Under the pieces are notes generated by a model. It had not been told where the DNA came from. It saw only the letters and a program-made list of their open reading frames with translations, and searched no databases. A stretch of 64,000 nucleotides of DNA from Nannochloropsis oceanica (taxonomy: Eukaryota > Sar > Eustigmatophyceae > Eustigmatales > Monodopsidaceae): contig CP038135.1 of NCBI GenBank assembly GCA_004519485.1, positions 1 to 64,000 of the forward strand, in the 5' to 3' direction. The translations under genes and the position numbers were made by a program. This document shows positions 1 through 9,074 of the stretch, one piece after another (within the stretch, counting starts at the first letter, position 1; each line of letters begins with the position of its first letter).

Positions 1-206
1 CTAACCCTAACCCTAACCCTAACCCTAACCCTAACCCTAACCCTAACCCTAACCCTAACCCTAACCCTAACCCTAACCCTAACCCTAACCCTAACCCTAA
101 CCCTAACCCTAACCCTAACCCTAACCCTAACCCTAACCCTAACCCTAACCCTAACCCTAACCCTAACCCTAACCCTAACCCTAACCCTAACCCTAACCCT
201 AACCCT
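1..206. repeat. Telomere, (CCCTAA)n
   Basis: About 34 uninterrupted copies of CCCTAA run from the first base to 206, after which the sequence changes abruptly. Read outward this is the TTAGGG type of telomere, with the G-rich strand pointing off the chromosome end, so base 1 side is the physical tip. No variant repeat is seen inside the tract. The telomere type is shared by animals, fungi and many protists and does not fix the lineage. Confidence 0.97.
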
Positions 207-625
207 CGTTGTCCCTGTTAAGTTGGTCGCCTTATGATGATGGGCTCCACTGTAACAACCCAGTAACAGCATAGAATCAACCGTATAAGTAAACTAATAG
301 GCCGAGCACTACTTATAGAGAACTCTTTTATTTTAACTTTTTAAAACCAACTTTTCAATATCAACCCTCCTCTACTCTTTCTTGTATATCTTCCCTCCTC
401 TCTACTCTCCCTAATTCCTCCTCCTTTATCCTTTCGTAATCCTTCTCCCTCCCTCCTTTCTACTTTATCCGTTCTCCTTTACAGCCGAGTTCCCTCCGAA
501 CATCTGAGAATATATTATAGGAATGTTCTGGGTGAGCGTTTCAACCCCTCGAAGCCAGGGTAGTGCCGAGTGTGTAGAGGCAAAAGGTGCTTAGTCGAAG
601 CCCGTCTCCTACTATCTGTACGGAC
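207..625. other. Subtelomeric spacer without a gene
   Basis: This spacer lies between the telomere and the last exon of the propeller gene. Roughly 340-500 is pyrimidine-rich on the plus strand (runs of CTCC and TTCC). No open frame of note, RNA gene or transposon end is visible. It must hold the 3' end of the propeller-gene transcript, but I cannot point to a clear polyadenylation signal. Confidence 0.5.
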
Positions 626-3600
626 CTATGGCGAGGTGTAGATGTAGCCTCCTTCCACCACGGCGGCAAGTTTCTGTGAGTGGTGGATAATGGACAGTCG
701 ACAGTACAGGATCAGTAGATGACGACCCTTGATAATGCATCAATTCACGATGTGACCAGCATTTACAACCATGGTGTCGTGCACCTTGCATAATGCCGTG
801 CATTAGATCACGTACCGTGCCGTCGGATGAGGATACAATCGACTGCCAATCACGTGCACCACTGCTGTTTCGCTCAGTCCAGGTGACGCCCGAGTCGGTC
901 GACGTATAGGTGTAGCCTCCATCTACCACGGCGGCAAGTTTCTGTGTGTGATTGCGTAACCAGTGGGTCGTGACGCGCGTCAGATTGAGCCTTACGTCGG
1001 AAGTCTTGACGAGATATTCATTCATAACGTAATCTGAATTTTTGATGGTGACGTCGTGCACATTTTATCATTATTAACAGAGCCTTACGTCGAAATTCTT
1101 GACGAGACATTCATTCATGATGTAATCTGAATTCCTAATGGTGACGTCGTGCACATTTTATCATGACCTGTGTTCGAACACGTACCGTGCCATCGGATGA
1201 GGAGGCGATCGAATGCCAGCCACGTTCACCACTGCTTTGCTGCGTCCAGGCAACGCCCGAGTCGGTCGACGTATAAATGTAGCCGCCATCTACCGCAGCA
1301 GCAAGTTTCTGTTGATCATTGAAAGTAGCACACGTGGATGAGATTAAGCTATACTTTACGACCCTTGAAAAAAAATAGACACATTTATCATACAACCAGC
1401 TTTCACAAAGACGTGTCGAGCATCTTGAAAGATGCCCCACATTCGTGCACGCACCGTGCCATCCGATGAGGACGAAACTGAATGCCAGTTTTCCGAACCA
1501 CTGCTGCTTTGCTGTATCCAGGTAAGGCCCGAGTCGGTCGATGTGTAGATGAAGCCTCCAAAATTAACTCCAGCAGCAAGTTTCTGGGTAGTTGAGTAGG
1601 TAGTCGAGCTTATGAGATGGAGAAATACACCGCGACAAGAAGTTGCCACACTCTGCGAATAGCATTCACACCGATTACGTCATGCATCATGTCTATTGTC
1701 CTGCAATACACTTACCGTGCCATTGGACGAGGATGCGATCGAATACCACAAACGTGAACCGCTGTCGGCTCGCTCCGTCCAGGTGACGCCCGAGTCGGTG
1801 GACGTATAGATGAAGCCTCCAAGTACGACGGCGGCAAGTTTCTGTGGGCAGTTGGATAGTCGATTGAATTCGATATTTGAGAAACAAGACATCACGAACC
1901 TTGACGTGACATCGAGCCACTAGCTTTCAGAACTCTATCGTCGTACATCTTGTGTAATGTCCTGCATTCAAATACGTACCGTGCCATCGGATGAGGACGC
2001 AATAGAAATCCAGCTACGTGAGTCACTGTTGTTTTGCTGCGTCCAGGTAACACCCGTGTCAGTCGACGTATAGATATAGCCTCCTTGTACCACGGCGGCA
2101 AGTTTCTGTGGGCAGTTGGATGCGCAGTTGAACTTGAGTACGAAATTGCGACCTATGACGAGATATCCACACACCATGCAACTTATATTTACGACGTCGA
2201 TGTCCTGCATCTTGCATGATGTCCTGCATTCAAATACGTACCGTGCCATCGGATGAGGACGCGATCGATAACCAGTTGCGTGAGTCACTGTTGTTTTGCT
2301 GCGTCCAGGTAACACCCGTGTCAGTCGACGTATAGATATAGCCTCCTTGCACCACGGCGGCAAGTTTCTGTGGGCAGTTGGATGCGCAGTTGAATACGGC
2401 GCGTGAAGTTGAGTACGAAATTGCGACCTATGACGAGATATCCACACACCATGCAACTTATATTTACGACGTCGATATCCTGCATCTTGCATGATGTCCT
2501 GCATTCAAATACGTACCGTGCCATCGGATGAAGATGTTATGGAAAACCAGTCACGTATATCACTGTTGTTTTGCTGCGTCCACGTGACGCCTGGTGCTGG
2601 TGTCGGTGCTGTCGTGGGGCTCTGTGTCGGTGCTGTCGTGGGGCTTTGTGTTGGTGCTGTCGTAGGGCTCTTTGTCGGTGCTGTCGTGGGACTTAGCGTC
2701 GGTGCTGTTGTAGGGCTCATTGTTGGTGCTGTCGTAGGTTTTTGTGTTGGTGCTGTCGTAGGGCTTTGTGTCGGTGCTGTTGTGGGGCTCTGTGTCGGTG
2801 CTGTCGTAGGGCTCAATGTCGGTGCTGCCGTAGGGCTCAGTGTCGGACCTGCTGTCGTAGGGCTCAGTGTCGGTGCTGCCGTAGGGCTCAGTGTCGGAGC
2901 TGATGTTGTGGGGCTCTGTGTTGGTGCTGCTGTTGTGGGGCTCTGTGTCGGTGCTGCCGTAGGGCTCAGTGTCGGTGAAGTCGGAGATGAAGTAGGCGTA
3001 GCGGTCGGAGGTGGAGATGTCGGAGACTGAGTTGGACCAGCTGATGGATAAGCCGAGGGGTTGCTTGTCGGGCTTATGGAAGGAGATGCTGAGGGGGCTC
3101 CAGTAGCAGCCTCGACCACCTTGAAGGCTTCAAAATCAGGGTCAAGAATCAGAGTGCACTCTCCACCGCAGCAAAAGCACTGATTTGTTACCGTATTCCA
3201 GTTGAAGAAAAATGGAGTCGATTCATTCCCGTTGATCGAGCAATATTCGAAGCACTCCGTCGAGGTATCAATCTGCTCAGGATCCAGTCGGCGATGCTTG
3301 CCATTTATGTCACTGAGCGATTGCGGGTCATCCTCCGCATCCTTTGGTTCCAATATACGGCGACCTGGAGCAAAAGGCGCCAATTGTCCAGCCTCCAAGC
3401 ATCGCTGCCCCTCTCCAAAAAGTTGAAAGGGAATTGTGGGATTTCCGCTAGGGGCCGGGGTTGGAGCGCACGTGACAGGCTTCGACGAAGCGTGTTTGCC
3501 CACCTTGTCGCCTGGATATCGCACACGCAAGACTGTGGGCTCGGCCAAAGGTACATCACAGTAAGTGGACAAGTCCGTCGCGTTGACAAGATACGCCAAG

Positions 3601-4007
3601 GCCGTGACATCAAGCACCTCAGGTGCACAGTTGTCGGCGATAACCATTGCCTGGAAGATGCGCTTGGAGTTCTTTTTGACATGAAAGTCCGTCCAGTAGA
3701 CGGCCGTTGTCCCATCCGGGTTCTCAACGCTCTGTGCCGGGGAGAAGACGCGGGACGGGCGAGCCCTCAGCTTAACCGCAGACAAGCCAGCGGGCAGAAC
3801 CATCTTGAAATTAACGTCTTGCGCGGCTTGCTTGCTTTGGACTCTGACGGTGATCTTGGCCTTCTGTCGGCCTGCCACGATCCCGCGCTTGAAATTGGGG
3901 CGTGCCTTGGCGTCAAGAACCAGACGGGGACAGTCCTCGGCGACGGCAGGCGGTGCCCAGGCGCCGCCTAGGGCTGCAAGCAGGGAGAGTATCACGGGCA
4001 GGTGCAT
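626..4007 (-). CDS. Secreted Pro/Thr-stalk protein with Asp-box beta-propeller
   Basis: Hand-spliced to 8 exons and 764 residues: 2517-4007, 2242-2367, 1980-2105, 1716-1841, 1455-1583, 1186-1308, 816-941, 626-673. All junctions are phase 0. A signal peptide (residues 1 to about 23, cut near AVA/E) leads a region resembling bacterial DUF11-type Ig-like folds. A short Cys cluster follows (about 247-285, ECFEYC then CFCCGGEC), somewhat like a WSC domain. Next is a stalk of SPTTAPTQ-type repeats (about 300-470), probably O-glycosylated. The C-terminus has Asp-box repeats (S-x-D-x-G-x-x-W, as TSTDSGVTW). Each middle exon encodes one 41-43-residue repeat running from KLAAVV to SSSDGT. Exon 1 ends with the second half of a repeat. 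Exon 8 encodes only the first half (KLAAVVEGGYIYTSP) and then stops. The domain order suggests a cell-surface or wall adhesin or sugar-binding protein. Ligand unknown. Confidence 0.75.
816..2517 (-). repeat. Tandem array of Asp-box exon plus intron units
   Basis: Exon 3' ends lie at 2517, 2242, 1980, 1716, 1455, 1186 and 816, so the unit is about 261-275 bp, apart from a 370-bp interval. Exons are 123-129 bp and start and end in phase 0, so whole units can be gained or lost without shifting the frame. The introns are copied along with the exons. The units ending at 2242 and 1980 and their introns are almost identical apart from an indel of about 19 bp. Units nearer the telomere are more diverged. 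Confidence 0.85.
987..1164. repeat. Duplicated 85-bp segment inside a propeller-gene intron
   Basis: Positions 987-1071 and 1080-1164 are the same 85-bp sequence with scattered differences, 93 bp apart. They lie wholly in the intron between the exons 1186-1308 and 816-941. The extra copy accounts for most of the 370-bp interval in an array whose other units are near 265 bp. Confidence 0.85.
2591..2976 (-). repeat. 24-bp minisatellite encoding the SPTTAPTQ stalk
   Basis: Units of about 24 bp, each encoding eight residues of the type S-P-T-T-A-P-T-x, with some units lengthened or varied (SPTAAPTL, SPTTAGPTL). The period is a multiple of three, so copy-number change alters stalk length but not frame. 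The complementary strand is also open (GAVVGL repeats), a by-product of the repeat. Confidence 0.85.
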
Positions 4008-4261
4008 GTCTTCCGGTTGGGCTCAGGCTTATGAAATGGCGTATACCTGTGAGACAAAAATGATTTGATATATGTAGTGTGTGAGGGAGATGCGTAAAGA
4101 GGATTCAGTGTAGAATTGGAGAATGAGCGTACGCGTGTGACACAAAATACGTTGCTAGGGAGAAAGGTGCAAATGAAATGATTTCATCGCATCCGCTCGG
4201 TGAGGGGTAGAGGCGCAAAAAGCACAGAAGCGTCTTTTCTTGATACACCGGACATTTGATT

Positions 4262-4574
4262 CCGTAGAGCTCTATATCACTTGATGCTTCCGAGTAGCTC
4301 CTTGTTGGGGCTGCTGTGGGGCTTCGATTCGGTGCTGCCTTCGGGCTCTGTAACAATATCGGCCTGCAAAGGTGCTTTCTGGCTCTCATTCGATGCTTCT
4401 CGGTGCTCTTCGTGTCGGTAACAGGGAGCTTGCAAAGACCATTAGTGGCGGCGAGGCGCTAATACACTTACAAAGAACTCTTGCTGGAGGCAAATACCTG
4501 ACACCCTGTGATAGTAGGATGCGCTGCTGGTATCTTACTGAGTCCTCCGCACAGTAATCATAGCATTCCTGGTC
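4262..4574 (-). pseudogene. Eroded fragment related to the propeller/stalk gene
   Basis: Minus-strand frames here hold short pieces matching parts of the gene just downstream: a Cys cluster (ECYDYC, then CKC) like its ECFEYC/CFC region, and Pro/Thr stalk-like pieces (SPTAAPTRS, PNRSPTAAPT). The pieces are in different frames, and I see no signal peptide or Asp-box sequence with them. An alternative is a short exon set of a still active gene, since plausible splice sites flank a 33-base gap between the two Cys pieces. That would be very short for an intron, so a remnant is preferred. Confidence 0.4.
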
Positions 4575-5098
4575 AGTCCCCCCCCCCTTCCTCCTCTCCC
4601 ACATCCTCTTCCTTCTCGCTATTCTCCTCTCCTCCCTCCCCTCCTCCACTCCTTCTCCTGATTGTCCTTACCCCCTTTCTTCTTTTCATCATCCTCCTTC
4701 TCTGTCCTTTCCACTTTACTCCTTCACATCCTCCTTTCCCACTTTTTCCTCTCCCTCTCACCCCCTAATTCTCCTCCTTCTTGTTACCCTGCCCCCTCCC
4801 GTTTCCCCCTTTCTCCTTTCCTTCTCTTCCTCTCCTTCTCCTTACCTCCCTCCTCCTCCTCTCCCCTCTTTTTCCCACCTCCTCTACGTGTTCCTCCTCC
4901 TCCCGTGCTTCAGCTCAGCAACCTCTTTCCTCTACTTTTTATTCTTTTCCTCCTTCCGTCCTTCCTCGTCCTCCGAGCCTCTCCCCGCCTCCTCCCTCTT
5001 CGTCCTCACCCTTGTCCTTCTCCTCCACCTCCTCATTTAATCCTTTCCTTCTCTCCCTTTTCTCCTCCTCCCCTCCTCCTCTCCTCTTCCGTTTGAGC
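4575..5098. repeat. Long pyrimidine tract (plus strand C/T)
   Basis: About 520 bases that are almost wholly C and T on the plus strand, an irregular mix of CTCC, TTCC and CCCT without a fixed period. Open frames of over 100 codons run through it, but they encode only Pro, Ser, Leu and Phe and arise from composition. It starts right beside the gene remnant. Confidence 0.85.
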
Positions 5099-5360
5099 TG
5101 GTTTTTCTACTTCTCATATTGCACTGGCTCTTCAATTCATTTCCCCTTGTAAACCTATCAGCATTTCCAACTACAGGATTTGTGCATCTCCAACCCTTAC
5201 ATTTGTGTATGTAGAGGCATATAGGCTCTATTCACTAATGCTTGAATTTTATTTGAATTTACATCGAAGACAATGTGTGAAGAGCGGGGGACTTTTAATA
5301 ATCCCCTGATGATGGCTTTTTGATCGACTTCTTAGTTCGTCACATCAACTAGACGAGTGC

Positions 5361-5928
5361 CTCCTCCCCTTCCACTCCACCATTTGTCCTCCTCTTCTAC
5401 CCTCCTTTCACCTCACCTCTCCTTCTACAGCTCCTTCCCTCCCCTTCCTTCCTTATATCTGATCCCCTCCCCTGCCCTCCCTCCCTACCCTCCTCCCCCT
5501 GTCCTCCTCCATTCCCCTTTTGCCCTCCCCCTCCTGTCCTTCCCTTCTCCCTTTACCTCTTCCCCCCTTCCCCATCTTCTCTCTTATCCCTTTTCCCCCT
5601 TCCCCTCGTCTCCTTCTCAAGACCCCTTCGCCTCTTCATCCCTCTTTCCTTTTACCTCCTCTCCTTTCTTTCCCCTCCTCCTGTTCTTTCCTCCTTTCCT
5701 CCTCTCATTCCGTCTTTCTCTTCATTCCCCTTCCTCCACTTCTCCTTGATTTGCTTTCTCTCCTCCCTTTCCCTCTTTTCCTCTTTCACTTCCCCTCCTT
5801 CCCCCTCCTCTATTTCCTGCCCTCCTCTCCCTCCCTTCATCCTCTTTCTCTCTTTCTGCTTCCCCTCTTTTCTCACCTTTCCCTCCTTTCTCCTCATGTC
5901 CTTCTCCCTTACTCTCCTCACAAAGCAT
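5361..5928. repeat. Second long pyrimidine tract (plus strand C/T)
   Basis: About 570 bases of nearly pure C/T on the plus strand, separated from the first tract by about 260 bases of mixed sequence (5099-5360). The low-complexity frames in it are not credible proteins. Confidence 0.85.
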
Positions 5929-6428
5929 TCTTCTCAAAGGCGCCGTGCTTATCGCTATCATATTTGATGTGCAATATGACAACAAGGAGAGGTTTACTGA
6001 ATAAAATTACAACCGGCCATGCCTTGGCAAATGATAAAGTTATCGTTGTTTCACTCAGCCGCACCCATAAACTTCACGGTGACGTCTTTTGAGTCTTTAA
6101 GCTCTGCAGTCACCGAGGAGTGACCAACTAAGGTACCATAATTCCCATAAGAATCGTTGAGGCAGCCCTAGACACTCCATTTATCCTTGTTGGCCTTACT
6201 GATGTTAAAATCTTGGTTGAGGTACGAATCTACGTCGGGTGAGCCATCGTGAGGGCGAAGATGATACCAAGGATAGGCCATGAAAATGCGCGATCTATGG
6301 TGTTTCACACGGGAGTTTTTTTTGCTGTACTGGTGTGAAGCGTTAATAAGAGGAAGTTTAGTGCTTTTACTTCTAGAGTAGCTGCTTGACCAAATACTTT
6401 GCTACATACGATTTAAGTTCCGTCTGGG
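5929..6428. other. Mixed-composition spacer between opposite-strand tracts
   Basis: Ordinary, fairly AT-rich sequence between the pyrimidine tract and the purine tract. I see no gene, RNA or repeat in it. It would be the loop if the two flanking tracts paired with each other. Confidence 0.4.
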
Positions 6429-6860
6429 ATGAGGAAGAGGGAAGAAAGAGAAGACGAAATGGGAGGAGGAGGAAGAATTTTATTAGAAATGTGAAAAAGA
6501 GGAGAGGGGGATAAAGTGAGAAAGAAGAAGAGAGGGAGAGAAAGTAAGAAAGAGAAGAGGATGACATCCAGCGGCAAAAAAGGACAGGAGGAGGGGGGAT
6601 GTGGAGGGAAAAGGAGGGAGAGGGAGAGGAGGAGTGCAGGAGGGAGAAAGGTGAGGGAGAAGAGAATAGGAAGAAGGGTGGAGGAGGAAAAGTGAATAAG
6701 TGGAAAGGAGAAAGGGGAGTGAAGAGGGAAGTAGGAAAGTCTGGGAAATGAGGACAGGGAAGAAGAAGGGCAACGAAGAGGGAAAAGGGAAGCTTCTGAA
6801 AGGAGGACTGAGATCAGGAGGAGAGAAGGAAGAAAGAAAGGAAAGAGCGGGGGAGAAGAT
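6429..6860. repeat. Long purine tract (plus strand G/A), opposite polarity
   Basis: About 430 bases that are almost all G and A on the plus strand, the reverse polarity of the two tracts before it. The unit is irregular (GGAGAGG, GAAGAGG). The minus-strand frames through it (Ser/Leu/Pro/Phe) are compositional. Confidence 0.85.
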
Positions 6861-7262
6861 GCGTTCGGGTTCGTACATGTGCGACGCAAATCAGCACGCC
6901 TTCTGATGGCTGCCTTGAAGTGTTGTGGTGCCAATTTCATCTCGGGCCCCTCAAGTGCCCTGCGCAGTAGATGGGTTACGCCACTGCGCCGAGGTGGCGA
7001 GACTAGCCGCAATCCACCATGAGTCCAAATCAGTCGGTTTGAAGAGAGTGCTGTACGTAATGTGTAGAATGGGTTCAATGGATACGGCTATGTGTGCATG
7101 GGTACATAAAAGAGAAAGAGGGGGTCCAGTTATAAAAGAGGGAGAAGACGGGTAAACAGACGGCAGATTTGGAACCCTGAGACGGGTGCGGGAGGCGGGT
7201 ACATGGGCCGTTAACGACGCCTCGCACCGCCGCGCACCGTGGGTACAGATATGATTGCTGGC

Positions 7263-7270
7263 TATAAATA
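7263..7270 (+). promoter_or_regulatory. TATA-like box TATAAATA
   Basis: A perfect TATAAATA flanked by G/C-rich sequence, the usual look of a core promoter element. No recognised gene follows it. The basic 148-codon frame that overlaps it starts upstream of the box, so it is not an obvious target. It could drive an unrecognised RNA or be chance. Confidence 0.25.
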
Positions 7271-7865
7271 GCGCACACAAACGTACTTTCGACGTCGATC
7301 ACAGAGCTTTGTCACAAACGTGGGTACCGAAAAGGGAGGGGGCGAGAGAAGGAAACCCCCGCATCGTAAACGCGAGAGGGGAGACACAGCGAGCACAACC
7401 AAAGAAACGAGCTGGACCTACTTCGCGTCCTACAAGGCGTGCATTGGATGTCATGGCTCTTGAGAGACCAAACACAAGCTTTGACAAATACAATGTACAG
7501 AAAAAGTACAAGAGAAAAAGGAGAGTGGTGCAGTTTTGTATGCAAACCAACGAAAAAGCACAATGCTTAGTAGTTTTTTTTTTGACGCAAACGTTCGTTT
7601 TAACGTTTTTTTCGTCCCCCCGGCCCCCCCGGGCCCCCCCTTTAAAGTCTTTTCCTTCACACCCAAAGCCGGTACAGGTACGCCCGAAAGATGTAAGATA
7701 GATCGTTCAAAACGCTGGTGGTGATGGTTACTTTCTGATGCTAGTGATGGTGGTGGTGCAGTAGTATTGGTACTTCTGCTCACTGCTTGAGGCGTTTTTT
7801 AGTTACCTGAAAACCTAGAAGAAACTTATTTTCCACCAAAATAAAAAACAACACACTGGACTCTG

Positions 7866-7877
7866 TTAGGGTTAGGG
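7866..7877 (+). repeat. Short interstitial telomere motif, (TTAGGG)2
   Basis: Two exact TTAGGG units followed by TTTT. The orientation is opposite to the terminal array, since the G-rich strand is plus. It may be a scar of end repair, or a telo-box-like transcription-factor site (AACCCTAA on the other strand). Confidence 0.5.
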
Positions 7878-9074
7878 TTTTCCAAAAGACCTACACAGCT
7901 GACCAGCTCAACAAGTCACACTTTTAAACACTTTTAGCAATCTGCATCTTGTTCCTGCACGAAACCTAGAGAGCAGGAGAGAAGTTTCGTGCAAGCCACG
8001 TTCTAACTGGCCGATCTCTTCGTCAACGTAGCGGAGGGAGGTATTGAGTCCATCGATCGTGATTTGTTTTTCAGGGAGAGAAGGAAGGAGGGAGGGAAGG
8101 AAGGAGGGAAATCACTGTCAGCGCTTCAACCCCAATATGAGTAATTGACGCCATAGACCATACTTGCCCTTTACTCTCTCAACAAAATATAATTTACGAA
8201 CACAGCATGAAGAATACCAATGTGATATATCTGGTCATCATTCATGTCTCAATTCTCCTTTTACGTGAACGCACACACTTTCTAACTCTGGTCATCCCGA
8301 TCCCGCCTTTCGATCTTCATTTTTCACACGCTGCACCGAGCCTGATTTATTAGCTTACGGTGTCATGGATCTCTATCACTTTCACTGCACGCCGTCCACA
8401 ACTTAGGCATTTCATCTTCCTCATAACAAATGACACTCGCTTTCCCCGGAAGCTCAATCTTTTGCGCACGACAAATACAAGAATTTTGTCACAAGGCGAG
8501 CAAGGTGAAGGAATTCGCCGTCAAATCGTAATATTTTATTTACATGCACGGGGATTTTCCCCCACGTACACAATATTCAAGGCATTCAGTACTACAGCTT
8601 TTCGAATCCACGCATTACGCATTCATATTGGACGTAAGGATAACTCCATGGGAGTAGTCCTGCCGAGAGGCGAGTGGCTCCTCTTCACGCACCATCGATG
8701 CAGGTTTGTGGCGAGGTCCATGACCCGGTCCCGCTCCCCCACCAGCACCTGATGTTTGTTGTCGGGTGTTAACTAGAGCTGGTTTTAAATATAGATCAAG
8801 GGACGCCACGTGTTGCTGTTCTCTAGCAGAGGTACCTACGCACCATTATTAGGGGGGATGATTGAGAGCAATGTATGACAGTCGACAGTCGACACGTTGA
8901 GCTTGACATGGGAAAACATATGAGGTGCCTCACTACCCTGCTTTTTCACGCCTTCTCGGCCACACCGACACACCCCCGTACAGACGTAGGTAGCGGACAC
9001 ATTTCCCCCTACCTCCAGCCTCTTCATGCCGCGCCAATCGTCGTCCTCGCAATTGTGAGCTTCACCATCATCCT

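Larger units (their letters stand above)
6861..9074. other. Subtelomere-to-gene transition, no convincing gene
   Basis: About 2.2 kb in which I recognise no protein, tRNA, rRNA or transposon. The longest frames (7255-7701 and 8360-8752, both plus) have no family I know. Visible landmarks are a TATA-like site at 7263, a homopolymer-rich stretch at 7567-7645 (T runs, then C/G runs including several CCCCCC), two TTAGGG copies at 7866, and a short GGAAGGAGGGA tract at 8073-8110. The part nearest 9075 should contain the nucleoside-transporter promoter. Confidence 0.4.

Noticed and set aside
816-2517. Could the exon array be a CRISPR-like or satellite repeat?
   Set aside because: The unit carries a coding exon with intact frame, splice sites and Asp-box motif, and the intervening sequence is repeated too, so spacers are not unique.
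2491-3030. Plus-strand open frame with GAVVGL repeats
   Set aside because: It is the complement of the in-frame 24-bp stalk repeat of the minus-strand gene, which has a signal peptide and consistent splice sites. The repeat alone keeps the opposite strand open.
4508-6092. Pro/Ser/Leu-rich frames of 86-190 codons
   Set aside because: They follow only from the pure C/T composition and show no domain or conserved motif.
6413-7078. Minus-strand 221-codon frame
   Set aside because: Most of it is the complement of the purine tract. The remaining N-terminal part has no recognisable family.
7255-7701. Basic 148-codon plus-strand frame after the TATA-like site
   Set aside because: It begins before the TATA box, runs into T and C homopolymers, and matches no family known to me.
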